DNA of 46,205 nt from Paractinoplanes rishiriensis (GTDB lineage: Bacteria > Actinomycetota > Actinomycetes > Mycobacteriales > Micromonosporaceae). This document shows positions 23,799 through 32,724 of the stretch, one piece after another. Under the pieces are notes generated by a model, which was not told where the DNA came from, did not search any database, and was given only the letters and a program-made list of their open reading frames with translations. The stretch's first letter is position 1. The number at the start of each line of letters is the position of its first letter. Made by a program: the position numbers and the translations under genes. Location of the stretch: the NCBI RefSeq assembly GCF_016862375.1, contig NZ_BOMV01000115.1:1-46205 (forward strand), in the 5' to 3' direction.

Positions 23799-24117
23799 TG
23801 GCCACGCAGACGCCGGACTCGCCAGCGTCGGCACCCGTGGTACGCGACGCTGAACGCACTCGCATCGAGAAGATCCACCTCGCCCGGCACCTCACCCGTT
23901 CCGAGACCTTGCCGGCCTGGCCGATCCGGCGTTGGACACGTTGATCTGGATCCTCGACCGCGGACGCGCGAATCTTCCAGCGCGACATGCTCGACCCCGC
24001 CCGCCACCAGGCCATGATCGGCGACCCTCCATCGCCGGCGCTGAAGGCGGATCGGGTTCGGCTCGCCCGCAAACTGCGCATGTACCTACGCCCGCACGTT
24101 TTCGTGATCAGCGAAGT
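23799..24117 (+). pseudogene. Degenerate gene of unknown function with two frameshifts
   Basis: ATG at 23799 opens a frame reading MATQTPDSPASAP, then RTRIEKIHLARHLTRSE, then the coding character moves to another frame (DLAGLADPALDTLIWILDRG) and then to a third (RIFQRDMLDPARHQAMIGD, then RLARKLRMYLRPHVFVISE). Each stretch has actinobacterial codon bias and none continues past the next. I read it as a roughly 105-residue protein broken by two single-base changes. I do not recognise the family. Just upstream (23700-23726) is an unusually A+T-rich stretch, GTTAGTTAGTTATAC, which may be a relic promoter. Confidence 0.4.
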
Positions 24118-24667
24118 GGGATACCGCGGATGCGGCCGGTCGAAAGTCGACCGGCCGCCGCGCGGATTTGTCAGACGCGACCGAAGTTCTGTGTCCAGTA
24201 GTGGTGCCGTCGGTCTTGATCACCAGGCCGACGCCGGCCGGGTCCGGCCGGTGCGCTGGTGGTCGGCGCGGTGGTACGGGGTGGATCCGGGCCGGGGTGG
24301 CCCGCGATGTTGTCCAGAGCCTGCTCGGGCAGGTGTCGGTGTCGTCGATGGAGCCGAATCTGCACGCCAGCGACGCGGACAAACGGGCCGCTGTACGGGC
24401 TTCAGCAACGCGACGAGCGGGGCGGCGAGGTCGAGGGCGAACTCCAATGGCGTCGCCGTCATCCGGGAGATCAGTTGGGGCGGTGACAGTGGCTTTTGAA
24501 CGGTTCCGTGGTATCGACCCGGCCGACAAACGTACCTGAGGCCTGGTCGCGGTCGGGGTGCCGTCGTCGGTCAGTCTCACCGGCCGGCGCCGTCACGGTG
24601 GTGCGGCGACGTTCAGTGAACTTCCGGCTGCGGCTTCTACCGGCCGGACCCGTCCTATCTTCCGGCA
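24118..24667. other. 550 bases with no convincing gene
   Basis: Several overlapping open frames exist on both strands, but none has a credible start, ribosome binding site or recognisable domain. Short stretches look coding (for example MTATPLEFALDLAAPLVALL on the minus strand near 24462-24400). This fits a decayed segment between the two pseudogenes. Confidence 0.45.
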
Positions 24668-25383
24668 GTGGAGGACCCACGTGCGAGAACTACGGGCCGA
24701 CCGGGAGACCGCACTGGCCATGGACGCCGCGGACTTCGTCGTGCGCAACCTCGACGAGCAGGTCACCGCGTTCGGCGACGTCGCCGAACGCATGCACCAA
24801 AGACTGCACGCGCTGGACCCGGTCGAAAGGTCGGAGGTCGAAAAGGCCAGCCGGGTTCTACGGCGCATGCGGGCCGCCTCCGCCCAGCGAGTTCTGCCGC
24901 TCACCTTCCTGCCGCTCCGGCAACAATCCCAACATCCCCGCCACCAGGTAAACGACGTCGGCGCCTGGGCGCGACCCGCTGGACTGCAAGCCGAACTGGC
25001 AATCATGCGGGGACGCCAACGCGCGGACCCGAAAAGAGAACGACGACCTGCGCGACCGGCTGCGGCGCCAGCTCGGCAGCCAGCTCGACCAGCTCCACAC
25101 CCCCGACTTGATCGCGCGGATCAACGAACTCACCCTCGAGACCGACGCCGCCAATGCCACCATCGACCAGCTTCGACACGACAACGGCGCCCTCACGACC
25201 AAGCTCGAGCAGGCTCAAGACGACCTGCTGGCCGCCCGAGCCGGCCTGCGCCGCATGATCCGCGAACGCAACACCAACGCGGACGCTCACGCAGAGCAAA
25301 GAGTCAGCTCCGTTCAACGCCCGGCCACCGCCGGGATCGGGCAGCGCGTTCGCTGGTCACCCGATCGGTGTTACTTGCCATAG
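24668..25383 (+). pseudogene. Broken gene encoding a coiled-coil protein, possibly a transposon accessory (DUF6262-like) protein
   Basis: One frame (from about 24681) reads VRELRADRETALAMDAADFV, VTAFGDVAERMHQRLHALDP and SEVEKASRVLRRMRAA, then up to QAELAIMRGR (about 25017). Near there the coding pattern passes to a second frame reading RKENDDLRDRLRRQLGSQLD, then DLIARINELTLETDAANATI and KLEQAQDDLLAARAGLRRMI, a long coiled coil ending at 25383. A frameshift near 25020 would join them into one protein of about 230 residues. The second half resembles the coiled-coil tails of DUF6262-type proteins that accompany tyrosine-recombinase transposons, but this is a weak likeness. No recombinase is left beside it. 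It could also be two small overlapping genes. Confidence 0.35.
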
Positions 25384-25463
25384 AACAAGCAACGTTCGAC
25401 CACTACCCCAGCAGCAGTGATGTGGTCACAATGACCCCATGACGGACGCCGATCATCAACCGC

Positions 25464-26866
25464 GGGTCCGTAACGCGAACGGTGTTTCTGGCATTCGGTT
25501 AGTAGGTCTCGGCGGTCGGCCAGCGGTCACCGAACGTGATGGCGAAGGCGTTGATCACAGGCTTCCAGCGCATTGTCCATCGTGTACGGCCCGTGCCGGT
25601 CGGGTCGAGACTGCGGGTCACAAGGTACAGGCACTTCATTGCGGCCTGCTCGGTCGGGAAGTGGCCGCGGGCTCGGACCGCGCGGCGGTAGCGGGCGTTC
25701 AACGATTCGATGGCGTTGGTCGAGCAGATCATCGTGCGGATCTCGACGTCGTAGTCGAGAAAGGAATGAATTCGTTCCACGCGTTACGCCACAGCCGGAT
25801 CATCGCCCGATATTGAGTTCCCCAATTCTCTTCCAGATCGTCGAGGGCAGCGAGTGCGGCGTCGGCGTTCGGCGCCGTGTAAATCGGCTTGATATCTTTC
25901 TTAATGGCGTCGCTGTCCCTGCGTGAGGTCAGCCGGAAGGTGTTCCTGATGAGATGAATGATGCAGGTTTGAACAATGGTCTGCGGCCACACTGCTTCCA
26001 CGACGCCGGGTAGCCCTTTCAGTCCGTCGCAGACCAGGAAGAACACATCGGACACGCCGCGGTTTTTCAGATCGACCAGGACGCTCATCCAGAATTTCGC
26101 GCCTTCACCGCCGGTGCCGGCCCACAGGCCCAGGACGTCCTTGCGGCCGTCTACGGTGACCCCGATAGCCGCGTAGACAGGCCGGTTCGCGACCTGGCCG
26201 TCGCGCACCTTGACGACGATGGCGTCGATGAACACGGCGACGTAGACGACGTCGAGGGGCCGCGACGACCATTCCGTCATCTCGGCCACCACTTTGTCGG
26301 TGATCCGGGAGACCGTCTCCTTGGAAATCGACGCGCCGTAGATTTCTGCGAAATGCGCTGAGATCTCGCCGGTTGTCAGCCCTTTCGCGTACAACGACAG
26401 CACCATTTCGTCGACCTCACCGAGGCGGCGCTGCCGTCTCCTCACGATCTTCGGCTCGAATGTGCCCTCACGATCGCGGGGAACATCAATAGAGACTTCA
26501 CCGGCCGCGTCCGAGACCACCGTCTTCGATCTTCTGCCGTTACGCACATTCGTCGAAACGCGACCGTTGTCGGCCTGGTTCTTCTCGTGACCGAGGTGTT
26601 CGGTCATCTCCTCGTTCAGCGCTGTTTCGAGGACATTCTTGGTGAACAATTTCAGCAGCCCGTCAGGGCCGGTCAGCGCCAACCCTCGCTGCCGGGCCTC
26701 GGCCACCATCGCTGCCGCTGCGGCCTGCTCAGGCGACAGCTGTCGGCCCTTGGCGCCGACGTTCTTCCGTGGACGCACGATCTCTGCGGTCATTACTCAC
26801 AGTGCCCATCCCGCCGGACCGAAATCCGGCGAATCGGGCCAGAAACACCGTTCGGGGCACAGTCCC
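25464..26866 (-). mobile_element. IS256-type insertion sequence with frameshifted transposase
   Basis: A 1.4-kb element. Its ends share a 17-bp perfect inverted repeat (CGAACGGTGTTTCTGGC at 25476-25492, inverted at 26838-26854), with weaker similarity over the outer 11-12 bases (GGGTCCGTAACG versus GGGACTGTGCCC). Size and transposase type fit IS256. I do not see an 8-9-bp target duplication: the left flank is TCAACCGC and the right flank AGCGGTAC. The outer limits are therefore approximate. Confidence 0.8.
25499..26793 (-). pseudogene. IS256 family transposase interrupted by a single-base frameshift
   Basis: The first 354 codons (from 26793) encode the N-terminus, LNEEMTEHLGHEK, the catalytic Asp regions VAVFIDAIVVKV and VFFLVCDGLKGLPG, and end in WRNAWNEFIPF. 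The remainder continues in the next frame as LDYDVEIRTMICSTNAIESL, which contains the third catalytic residue (Glu in NAIESLN), and runs to 25499. Loss of one T in the CCTTTCTC run near 25760 explains the shift. Restoring it gives a 431-residue, normal-length IS256 transposase. As written, the DDE triad is split over two frames and the enzyme should be inactive. IS256 elements are not known to use programmed frameshifting. A sequencing error is an alternative. Confidence 0.88.
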
Positions 26867-26955
26867 AGCGGTACAGGTCGATTTCGGCGAGGAGAACGGG
26901 GATGTCGGCGACGGCGGTCCAGACGGTGCAGAAGGGGGCCGGTTGGGCGGCGCGG

Positions 26956-28161
26956 TCAGTGTCGGATCGCGAGGATGGCGATGTCGTCGGTCGGCCGGTC
27001 TTGGGCGATCTCGGACATGACGGTGGCGCACACGGTCTCTGGGTCGTCGGGGCGAACGGTGTTGAGTAGCGTCTTGATGCCGACGTCGATGATTCGGTGG
27101 CGGCGTTCGACCAGTCCGTCGGTGTAGCACAGCATCAGTGCGCCGACCGGTAGGTTGATCGAGGTGGTGTGCCGGTTGTGCGCCCACCGGCTGACGCCCA
27201 GGGGGGCGTCGACGGGCATGTCCACGAGTGCGGGTTGCTGGCCGGGGACGGCGAGTACGGGACGTAGGTGGCCGGCTGTCGACAGTTGTACCGTGGACCG
27301 GTCTGGGGAGATCATGGCGTACAGGGCGGTGGTGAGCGCACCGGCCTCGAAATGTTGCACCTTGCGATCGAGCGACATCAGAGCTTGAGCGGGATTGTCG
27401 CTGAGCAGGGCGTAGGCGCGCAGCGCGCTGCGGATGCGGCCCATCACCACAGCCGATGCCAGACCGTGACCGGAGACGTCGCCGATGACCAGGCCGAGCC
27501 AGCCGGAGGGCAGGCTGAACATGTCGTACCAGTCGCCGCCGACACCGAACTCGTGCCCGGGCACGTACCTGACCGCGACCTGCAGGCCCGCCACGGTGGG
27601 TGACTGTGGTGGTACCAGGCTCCGTTGCAGGGCGAGGGCCGCAGTGTGTTCGCGTTGCTGCAATCGCGACTGTCCGGCCACGCCGGCCCGGTCAGCTGCC
27701 ACCTGCAGGAGCATGACGTCGTCGGCAGTGAACGTTCGGGGGGTGACGGTGCCGACGTGCAGTACGCCGACGAGGTTGCCGGTGGCGAGGATCGGCACGC
27801 CGAGCAGCGAGCGGATACCCGTCCTGAGCAGCAAGGGGTTGACGACGTTGGCGGACGTCACCTCGTCGAGGACCAAGGGCTGACCCGTCTGGGCGATCCG
27901 CCCGGCGAAACCGGCGCCTACCGCAATCCGGAAACCCTGACGAACCTCTTCCTCCAGACCCTTGGAAGCGGTCGCCACCAACTGGCCCGCGTGCAGGTCG
28001 AGCAGCAGGACCACTGCGGTGTCGACCCGTAACACGCTTCGTACTCGCTCCAGCAGCGTGTCCAACAGGTCGGAGACGTCGAGGCGAGACAGGGATGCGT
28101 CGGTCAGCGTCTTGAACTGACGCAGTAGCTCGATCTCGCCCGGCGTACCTGCTGATTCCAC
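26956..28161 (-). CDS. GAF domain-containing SpoIIE/RsbU-type PP2C protein phosphatase
   Basis: A 401-residue protein. A GAF domain spans about residues 25-170 (VDTAVVLLLDLHAGQLVA, LGVPILATGNLVGVLHVGT). A SpoIIE-type PP2C domain spans about 185-401, with the metal-binding motifs GVGGDWYDMF, GDVSGHGLASA, CYTDGLVERR and TDDIAILAIR. Such enzymes dephosphorylate STAS anti-anti-sigma proteins in partner-switching pathways, with the GAF domain sensing a ligand or redox state. There is no membrane segment, so it is cytoplasmic. The RsbW-like ATPase gene lies 85 bases upstream in the same direction. Its STAS partner is not adjacent. It is intact and typical in length. Confidence 0.92.
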   Translation of the reverse strand: MESAGTPGEIELLRQFKTLTDASLSRLDVSDLLDTLLERVRSVLRVDTAVVLLLDLHAGQLVATASKGLEEEVRQGFRIAVGAGFAGRIAQTGQPLVLDEVTSANVVNPLLLRTGIRSLLGVPILATGNLVGVLHVGTVTPRTFTADDVMLLQVAADRAGVAGQSRLQQREHTAALALQRSLVPPQSPTVAGLQVAVRYVPGHEFGVGGDWYDMFSLPSGWLGLVIGDVSGHGLASAVVMGRIRSALRAYALLSDNPAQALMSLDRKVQHFEAGALTTALYAMISPDRSTVQLSTAGHLRPVLAVPGQQPALVDMPVDAPLGVSRWAHNRHTTSINLPVGALMLCYTDGLVERRHRIIDVGIKTLLNTVRPDDPETVCATVMSEIAQDRPTDDIAILAIRH

Positions 28162-28246
28162 GACGGCAGCCTAATGCGTCGGCCTGGAGGTCGCCGATCT
28201 CGAACGCGACGTGGCACGAGAACTACCTGCTCGAACACGTTGCGCC

Positions 28247-28552
28247 TCATGGCTGGTCATCAGTGATCGTCAATGAGGCCCATACGTGTTTGCCGGGCGT
28301 GGTGGTGTACCAGCCGACTTGCTCGGCGAGGCGTTGCACCACCGGTAAGCCCGTACCGCCGGTGTCCGGCGTGCGGTGGGGCTCCACGGCAGGGGCGGCT
28401 TGCGCGTCGCTGTCGATCACGTCCACGACGATGTGACCGTCCGCTCGGAAGACGACCAGCACGGTCGGCGGACGGCCGTGCCGCAGGGCGTTACTGGCCA
28501 GTTCGGTGGCGACTAGGACCAGTCGCTCGGCGAAATCCTCGGCATCGGCCAT
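28247..28552 (-). CDS. RsbW-like ATP-binding protein (HATPase_c_2), start uncertain
   Basis: The 101 residues from the ATG at 28552 include the ATP-lid region: LVLVATELASNALRHGRPPT (N-box), VVDVIDSD (G1-like), and GGTGLPVVQRLAEQVGW (G2-like). Homologues begin earlier, with an arginine-tryptophan helix. The same frame indeed continues upstream to about 28666 as IARWALDRPPELQALRGTLR, but an in-frame TAG sits at 28667-28669 and no ATG, GTG or TTG lies between. Either an unusual start is used or the 5' end has been damaged. Proteins of this family bind sigma factors or STAS proteins and act as serine kinases in partner switching. It sits next to the SpoIIE-type phosphatase. Confidence 0.75.
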   Translation of the reverse strand: MADAEDFAERLVLVATELASNALRHGRPPTVLVVFRADGHIVVDVIDSDAQAAPAVEPHRTPDTGGTGLPVVQRLAEQVGWYTTTPGKHVWASLTITDDQP

Positions 28553-28834
28553 GGTCGGTATGGCCCCTTGCGTGACGAGCCGGCGTAACGTACCGCGGAG
28601 AGCTTGCAGCTCGGGTGGCCGGTCGAGGGCCCACCGGGCGATCTCCTCGTCGGCGTGGGGAGGACGCTACCTATTCCATCTGGTCATCACTGGATATTGC
28701 CCACCATGGGTGAGGTCATACCGCGTACGGAACCTCCCTGCTGCTCAGGCAGCCAGGTTCCCGCCCCGCGGTCGCGATGAGCCCGCCGCAGCGAGCCCTT
28801 CCTTCACATCAGCGGTGCCGGTTCGGTGGCCCGC

Positions 28835-30442
28835 TCAGGCAGGAGGTTTGACCGGGAGGGTGATGACGAAGGTGGTGCCCGGGCCGTCGTGGTCGGCAAC
28901 GGAGATGCTGCCGTGGTGGCGTTCGATGATGGCGCGCGTGACGACCAAGCCGAGTCCGGTGCCCGGGATGCGATGCTGCAGGGCGGTGGACGCCCGGTAG
29001 AAGCGGCGGAACAGTCGTGGCCGGTCGGCGGCGGGGATACCGATGCCGGTATCCGCAACGGTCCAGCGGATTCTGTCGTCGCCGTCGAGATGCGCGGTCA
29101 CGGTGACGGTGCCACCGGCCGGGGTGTACTTGATGGCGTTGCTGAGCAGGTTGTCCGCCACTTGGCGTAACCGGTCGGCGTCGGCGTACAGACACATGGT
29201 GGAGTCGAGGTCCGCGGTGAGCTTCAGGTGTTTGCTCGCCGCGGCGGTGCCGGCTGCGTGCACGGCCTGGCCGATGACCTCGGCCAAGTCGATGGCGGAA
29301 GGATCGATGCCCAGGTGTCCGGTCTCGAGGCGGGCGAGGTCGAGCAGGTCACCGGTCATCACGGTGAGGCGTTCCGCGCTGCGGGTGATGATGTGCAGGT
29401 ACTGCCGTTGTTGCTCGTTCGACAGATCGTCGAGTTCGTCGTCGAACAGCGCCGCGGTGCTCGTGATGATGGACAGCGGATTGCGTAGCTCGTGGGTGAC
29501 CATGGCGAGGAACTCGTCCTTCGTGCGAGCCAACTCGATAGCCAGTTCTTCGGCCCGACGCCGTTCCAGGTACTGCCCGGTGTGCGCCGCGACGCCGGCG
29601 AGCAGCGCGGTCAGGCTGTCCTCGGGATCTTCGACGTGCTCGCCGTACACCGCCAGGGCACCCAGAGTGACACTGCCGGAGTTGATCGGCACGCCGACGG
29701 CGACCCGGAGCCCGTAGCGGGTGGCCAGGCGGCTGCGCAGCGAGGTGGCGTCCGCGGCGAGGTCCGGGATCCAGCGAGGTCGTCCGGAGGCCTGCACCGC
29801 GCCGGGGAGCCCGACGCCATACTCCAGCTCCGGCTGGCAGAAGTCCCGGACATCCCGGGTGGTCGACCGCGCCGCGCAGACCAGTACCTGCCGGGCGTCA
29901 TCGACCAGCCACATCTCCACGATCGGCCAGCCCATGCCGGCGGCCAGCGACTGCACCACCCGCTCAGCGGCCTGCTTGCTACTGCTCGCGTCGGCCAAAC
30001 CCCGGGAGACCGCCGCCTCGATCGCGGCGAAGCGCTGCGCCCGTACCGTGACCGTCACGTCATGAGCGAAGACGTGGAAGCGGCGTCCGTCCGGCCCGTC
30101 GGTCGAGGTCAACGTCGCCTCGATCGGGAATTCGTGACCGTCACGGTGGGCGACGACAAGCTGCAGGCGTTGGCGTTCGACCTGACCGGCGTCCCCGGAC
30201 ACGCGGGTGATACGAGCGCGGTGCGCCGCCCGAAGCCGCGCCGGCACTATCAACTCCATGACCGGTTGCCCGCACGCCTGGTCCTGGGTGTAGCCGAATG
30301 TCTCAAAAGCCGCGCGATTCCATCCCACCACCCGGCCCTCGGCGTCGACGCCGATGTACGCCTCAAGAGCTGCGGACAGGACTTCCTCCAGCGCACCGAC
30401 CGACTGACCGTCACAACTGACCCGGTCCTCTTGCTGGCTCAT
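28835..30442 (-). CDS. Soluble PAS-GAF sensor histidine kinase
   Basis: A 535-residue kinase. A PAS domain occupies about residues 15-125 (AYIGVDAEGRVVGWNRAAFE, RFHVFAHDVT). A GAF domain follows at about 145-290 (VAVGVPINSGSVTLGALAVYG). The HisKA phosphoacceptor motif is THELRNPLSIITS. The HATPase_c domain contains DNLLSNAIKYTPAGG (N-box), DTGIGIP (G1) and GTGLGLVVTRAIIERH (G2). No membrane segment is present, so it senses a cytoplasmic signal. The ATG at 30442 is chosen as the first start with domain continuity; a longer frame upstream is proline/arginine-rich and non-domain. No response regulator is adjacent. It is complete. Confidence 0.9.
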   Translation of the reverse strand: MSQQEDRVSCDGQSVGALEEVLSAALEAYIGVDAEGRVVGWNRAAFETFGYTQDQACGQPVMELIVPARLRAAHRARITRVSGDAGQVERQRLQLVVAHRDGHEFPIEATLTSTDGPDGRRFHVFAHDVTVTVRAQRFAAIEAAVSRGLADASSSKQAAERVVQSLAAGMGWPIVEMWLVDDARQVLVCAARSTTRDVRDFCQPELEYGVGLPGAVQASGRPRWIPDLAADATSLRSRLATRYGLRVAVGVPINSGSVTLGALAVYGEHVEDPEDSLTALLAGVAAHTGQYLERRRAEELAIELARTKDEFLAMVTHELRNPLSIITSTAALFDDELDDLSNEQQRQYLHIITRSAERLTVMTGDLLDLARLETGHLGIDPSAIDLAEVIGQAVHAAGTAAASKHLKLTADLDSTMCLYADADRLRQVADNLLSNAIKYTPAGGTVTVTAHLDGDDRIRWTVADTGIGIPAADRPRLFRRFYRASTALQHRIPGTGLGLVVTRAIIERHHGSISVADHDGPGTTFVITLPVKPPA

Positions 30443-30831
30443 GGTGGCCTGCCATGGGGTTGAGGTGCGCGCTGGGCGCCGGCGCGGTTCTGACAGCAAC
30501 CGTAATCCGCGGAGGTAGCCGCATCGGCCAATCTGCGAGATCGCTCCCGTGGTGAACGGCCCCAGGGAGCGGCACTTCACCTGGGCCGTTGGGCGCGGTC
30601 GGGCCGTTGGGCAGCCACCCTGTTGCCAGCACGCCGGGGGCCATACTTGTGCGCCACCTTGCGACTCGACTGAGATCCGAGGGCCGGCCAGCTGGCAGCA
30701 CATTGCCCTTGGGGCTTTGGCGGACCAGATGGAAGCGGCGGTCCGCACCTTCACCCGCACCACAGGACTGGATCTGGCCGATATACGCACCACCCGGGCG
30801 CACGCCGGGGCCAGGTGACGTGGGCGTACGG
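30443..30831. other. 389-base gap between histidine kinase and chemoreceptor genes
   Basis: No convincing gene. Plus-strand open frames here (for example 30549-30818) lack ribosome binding sites and recognisable domains. The kinase promoter presumably lies here but I cannot place it. Confidence 0.4.
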
Positions 30832-32424
30832 CTATAGCCGGAAGCTGGCGACCAGTTCTCGTAGTTCTCTGGAGATGTCGGACAGCTCGTGTGCGGCCTG
30901 TTCGGACTGGCTGACCAGCTCGCTGCTGGTGCGGGCCAGGGCAGCCACGTCGTCGATGTTGGCGGCGATCTGACCCGAGCCGTCGGCGGCCTCGGCGACG
31001 CTGCGGTTCATCTCACTGGTGGTGGCCGTCTGCTCCTCGACCGCCGAGGCGATCGTGGTCTGGTAGTTGTTGATCTGGGCGATGATCCGGGAGACCTCCT
31101 GGATCGCGGAGACCGCGCCGGCCGTGTCGGCCTGGATCGCCTGCACCCGGCGGGAGATGTCCTCGGTGGCCCGGGCCGTCTCCTGGGCCAGGTCCTTGAC
31201 CTCGCCGGCGACCACCGCGAAGCCCTTGCCGGCTTCGCCGGCCCGGGCAGACTCGATGGTGGCGTTCAGCGCCAGCAGGTTGGTCTGCTCGGCGATGCTG
31301 GTGATGACTTTGATGACGTCGCCGATCTCCTGGCTCGAGGTGCCGAGCCGGGACACGGTCTCGGTGGTGGTGCGGGTGACCGTGACGGCTTGGCCGGCCA
31401 CGTTGGCCGCTTGACTGGCGTTCTGCGCGATCTCGCGGATCGACACGCCCATCTCCTCGGCGCCGGCGGCGACCGTCTGGACGCTGCGGGACACCTCACC
31501 GGCGGCCGCGGCCACCGTCTCGGCCTGCGCCGAGGACCGCTGCGCGCCGCCGGCCAGCTCGGTCGAGAGGGCGCCGATCCGGTCGCTGGCCGCGCCGAGC
31601 GTCGCCGAGCTGGCGGCCAGCCGCTGCAGGACGGCGCCGACGGAGTCGAGCGCGGAGTTCATCGAGGCGCTCATCCGGCCCACCTCGTCCTGCGTCTGCA
31701 CGTCGAGCCGGCGAGTGAGGTCGCCGCCGGCGACCGCCGACATGACCTCGCCGGCCTCGGCCAGCGGCCGGGTGATGCTGCGAGTGGTGCGCCACGCGAC
31801 GAAGACGGCGATGGCGATGGCCACCAGCAGCAGGCCGGTCATCAGCGCAATGAAGGTACCGGCGATCGACCGGGCCGCGGCGGTCTCCTTCTGGTTCATC
31901 GCCTCCTCCAGGTCGATGAACACGTTGATCACCCGGAGCCACTCGATGAACGCGGGCTTGGCCTGCTCGATGAGCACCCGCAGAGCCTGGTCATTGTCAC
32001 CAGCGCGGCGTAGCTCGATCACCTCGTCGATCAGCGGCAGCGTCTCTTCCTGCACCCTGTTGATCTCTGCGAACGCGGCCTTCTCGGCGTCGCTGGTGTT
32101 GGCCGGATCGGCGAAGATCGCCTTCATCTTCTCTTCCGAGACCGTGTACTTCCCGGCGAGTTCTTCGATCAGATCGACCTCTTCGTTGACCTGCTCCAGG
32201 TTCTCCGCGAACAGCACGTCGCGCAACGCGATAGCCCGGTCGTGCACACTGCCCCGGAAGTTGATCGCGAAGCGCTGCTTGACCGCGTTCTGGTCATTGA
32301 TGGTCGTCAGCCCGCTGTCGATGGTGCGCACCTGCACGATGCCGACCGCGACAAGTGCCACCATGGTGAGCACCACCACCAGGAACCCGGCACCCAGCCG
32401 CCTGCCGATGCTCCAGTTCTTCAC
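30832..32424 (-). CDS. Methyl-accepting chemotaxis-type protein (4HB-MCP, HAMP, signalling domain)
   Basis: A 530-residue membrane receptor. TM1 lies at about residues 12-31 and TM2 at about 185-208, with a four-helix-bundle-type extracellular sensor between them. A HAMP domain follows, then a long MCP signalling coiled coil. The conserved hairpin tip reads EQTNLLALNATIESARAGEA, then GKGFAVVAGEVKDLAQETA. No C-terminal CheR-docking pentapeptide is visible. The start is GTG at 32424. No che genes occur in the window, so its partner kinase lies elsewhere, or it serves a non-chemotactic function as in some sessile actinobacteria. A perfect inverted repeat GGTGCC-TAC-GGCACC lies 33 bases upstream (32457-32471) and could be an operator. 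Confidence 0.92.
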   Translation of the reverse strand: MKNWSIGRRLGAGFLVVVLTMVALVAVGIVQVRTIDSGLTTINDQNAVKQRFAINFRGSVHDRAIALRDVLFAENLEQVNEEVDLIEELAGKYTVSEEKMKAIFADPANTSDAEKAAFAEINRVQEETLPLIDEVIELRRAGDNDQALRVLIEQAKPAFIEWLRVINVFIDLEEAMNQKETAAARSIAGTFIALMTGLLLVAIAIAVFVAWRTTRSITRPLAEAGEVMSAVAGGDLTRRLDVQTQDEVGRMSASMNSALDSVGAVLQRLAASSATLGAASDRIGALSTELAGGAQRSSAQAETVAAAAGEVSRSVQTVAAGAEEMGVSIREIAQNASQAANVAGQAVTVTRTTTETVSRLGTSSQEIGDVIKVITSIAEQTNLLALNATIESARAGEAGKGFAVVAGEVKDLAQETARATEDISRRVQAIQADTAGAVSAIQEVSRIIAQINNYQTTIASAVEEQTATTSEMNRSVAEAADGSGQIAANIDDVAALARTSSELVSQSEQAAHELSDISRELRELVASFRL

Positions 32425-32724
32425 CTGCGCGACACCCCGATCATCTCGGTACCTACGGTGCCTACGGCACCACGCCCTGCATCATTGCTCACCTCATCGA
32501 CGGCTGGCTGCCAGATCCGAGATTCGCTCATTAACGGACGCCGACCTCGGCGTAGTACCCGAGCAACTGGAGTTAGCGCCGGATCATCCGTCTACAAGAC
32601 CACCCCGTCCGAAGGACGTCGCGCCGAAGACGGCGAGATCAGAAGTCCTCAGGTATTGCGCCCTGCGGACGATGGGCGCCGCACGTCGCGGTGATCATGC
32701 GACCAGTCGGGTGGAGGGAGCAGC
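32425..32724. other. Divergent intergenic region between chemoreceptor and subtilase genes
   Basis: 300 bases without a gene. It contains the 15-base inverted repeat at 32457-32471, set within a run of CCTACGG repeats close to the chemoreceptor start. The subtilase ribosome binding site (GGAGGGAG) is at its right end. I do not see a clear -10/-35 pair. Confidence 0.4.

Noticed and set aside
25757..25764. Programmed frameshift site in the IS256 transposase
   Set aside because: IS256 elements are normally read from a single frame, and the run CCTTTCTC is not a standard slippery heptamer. A deletion is simpler.
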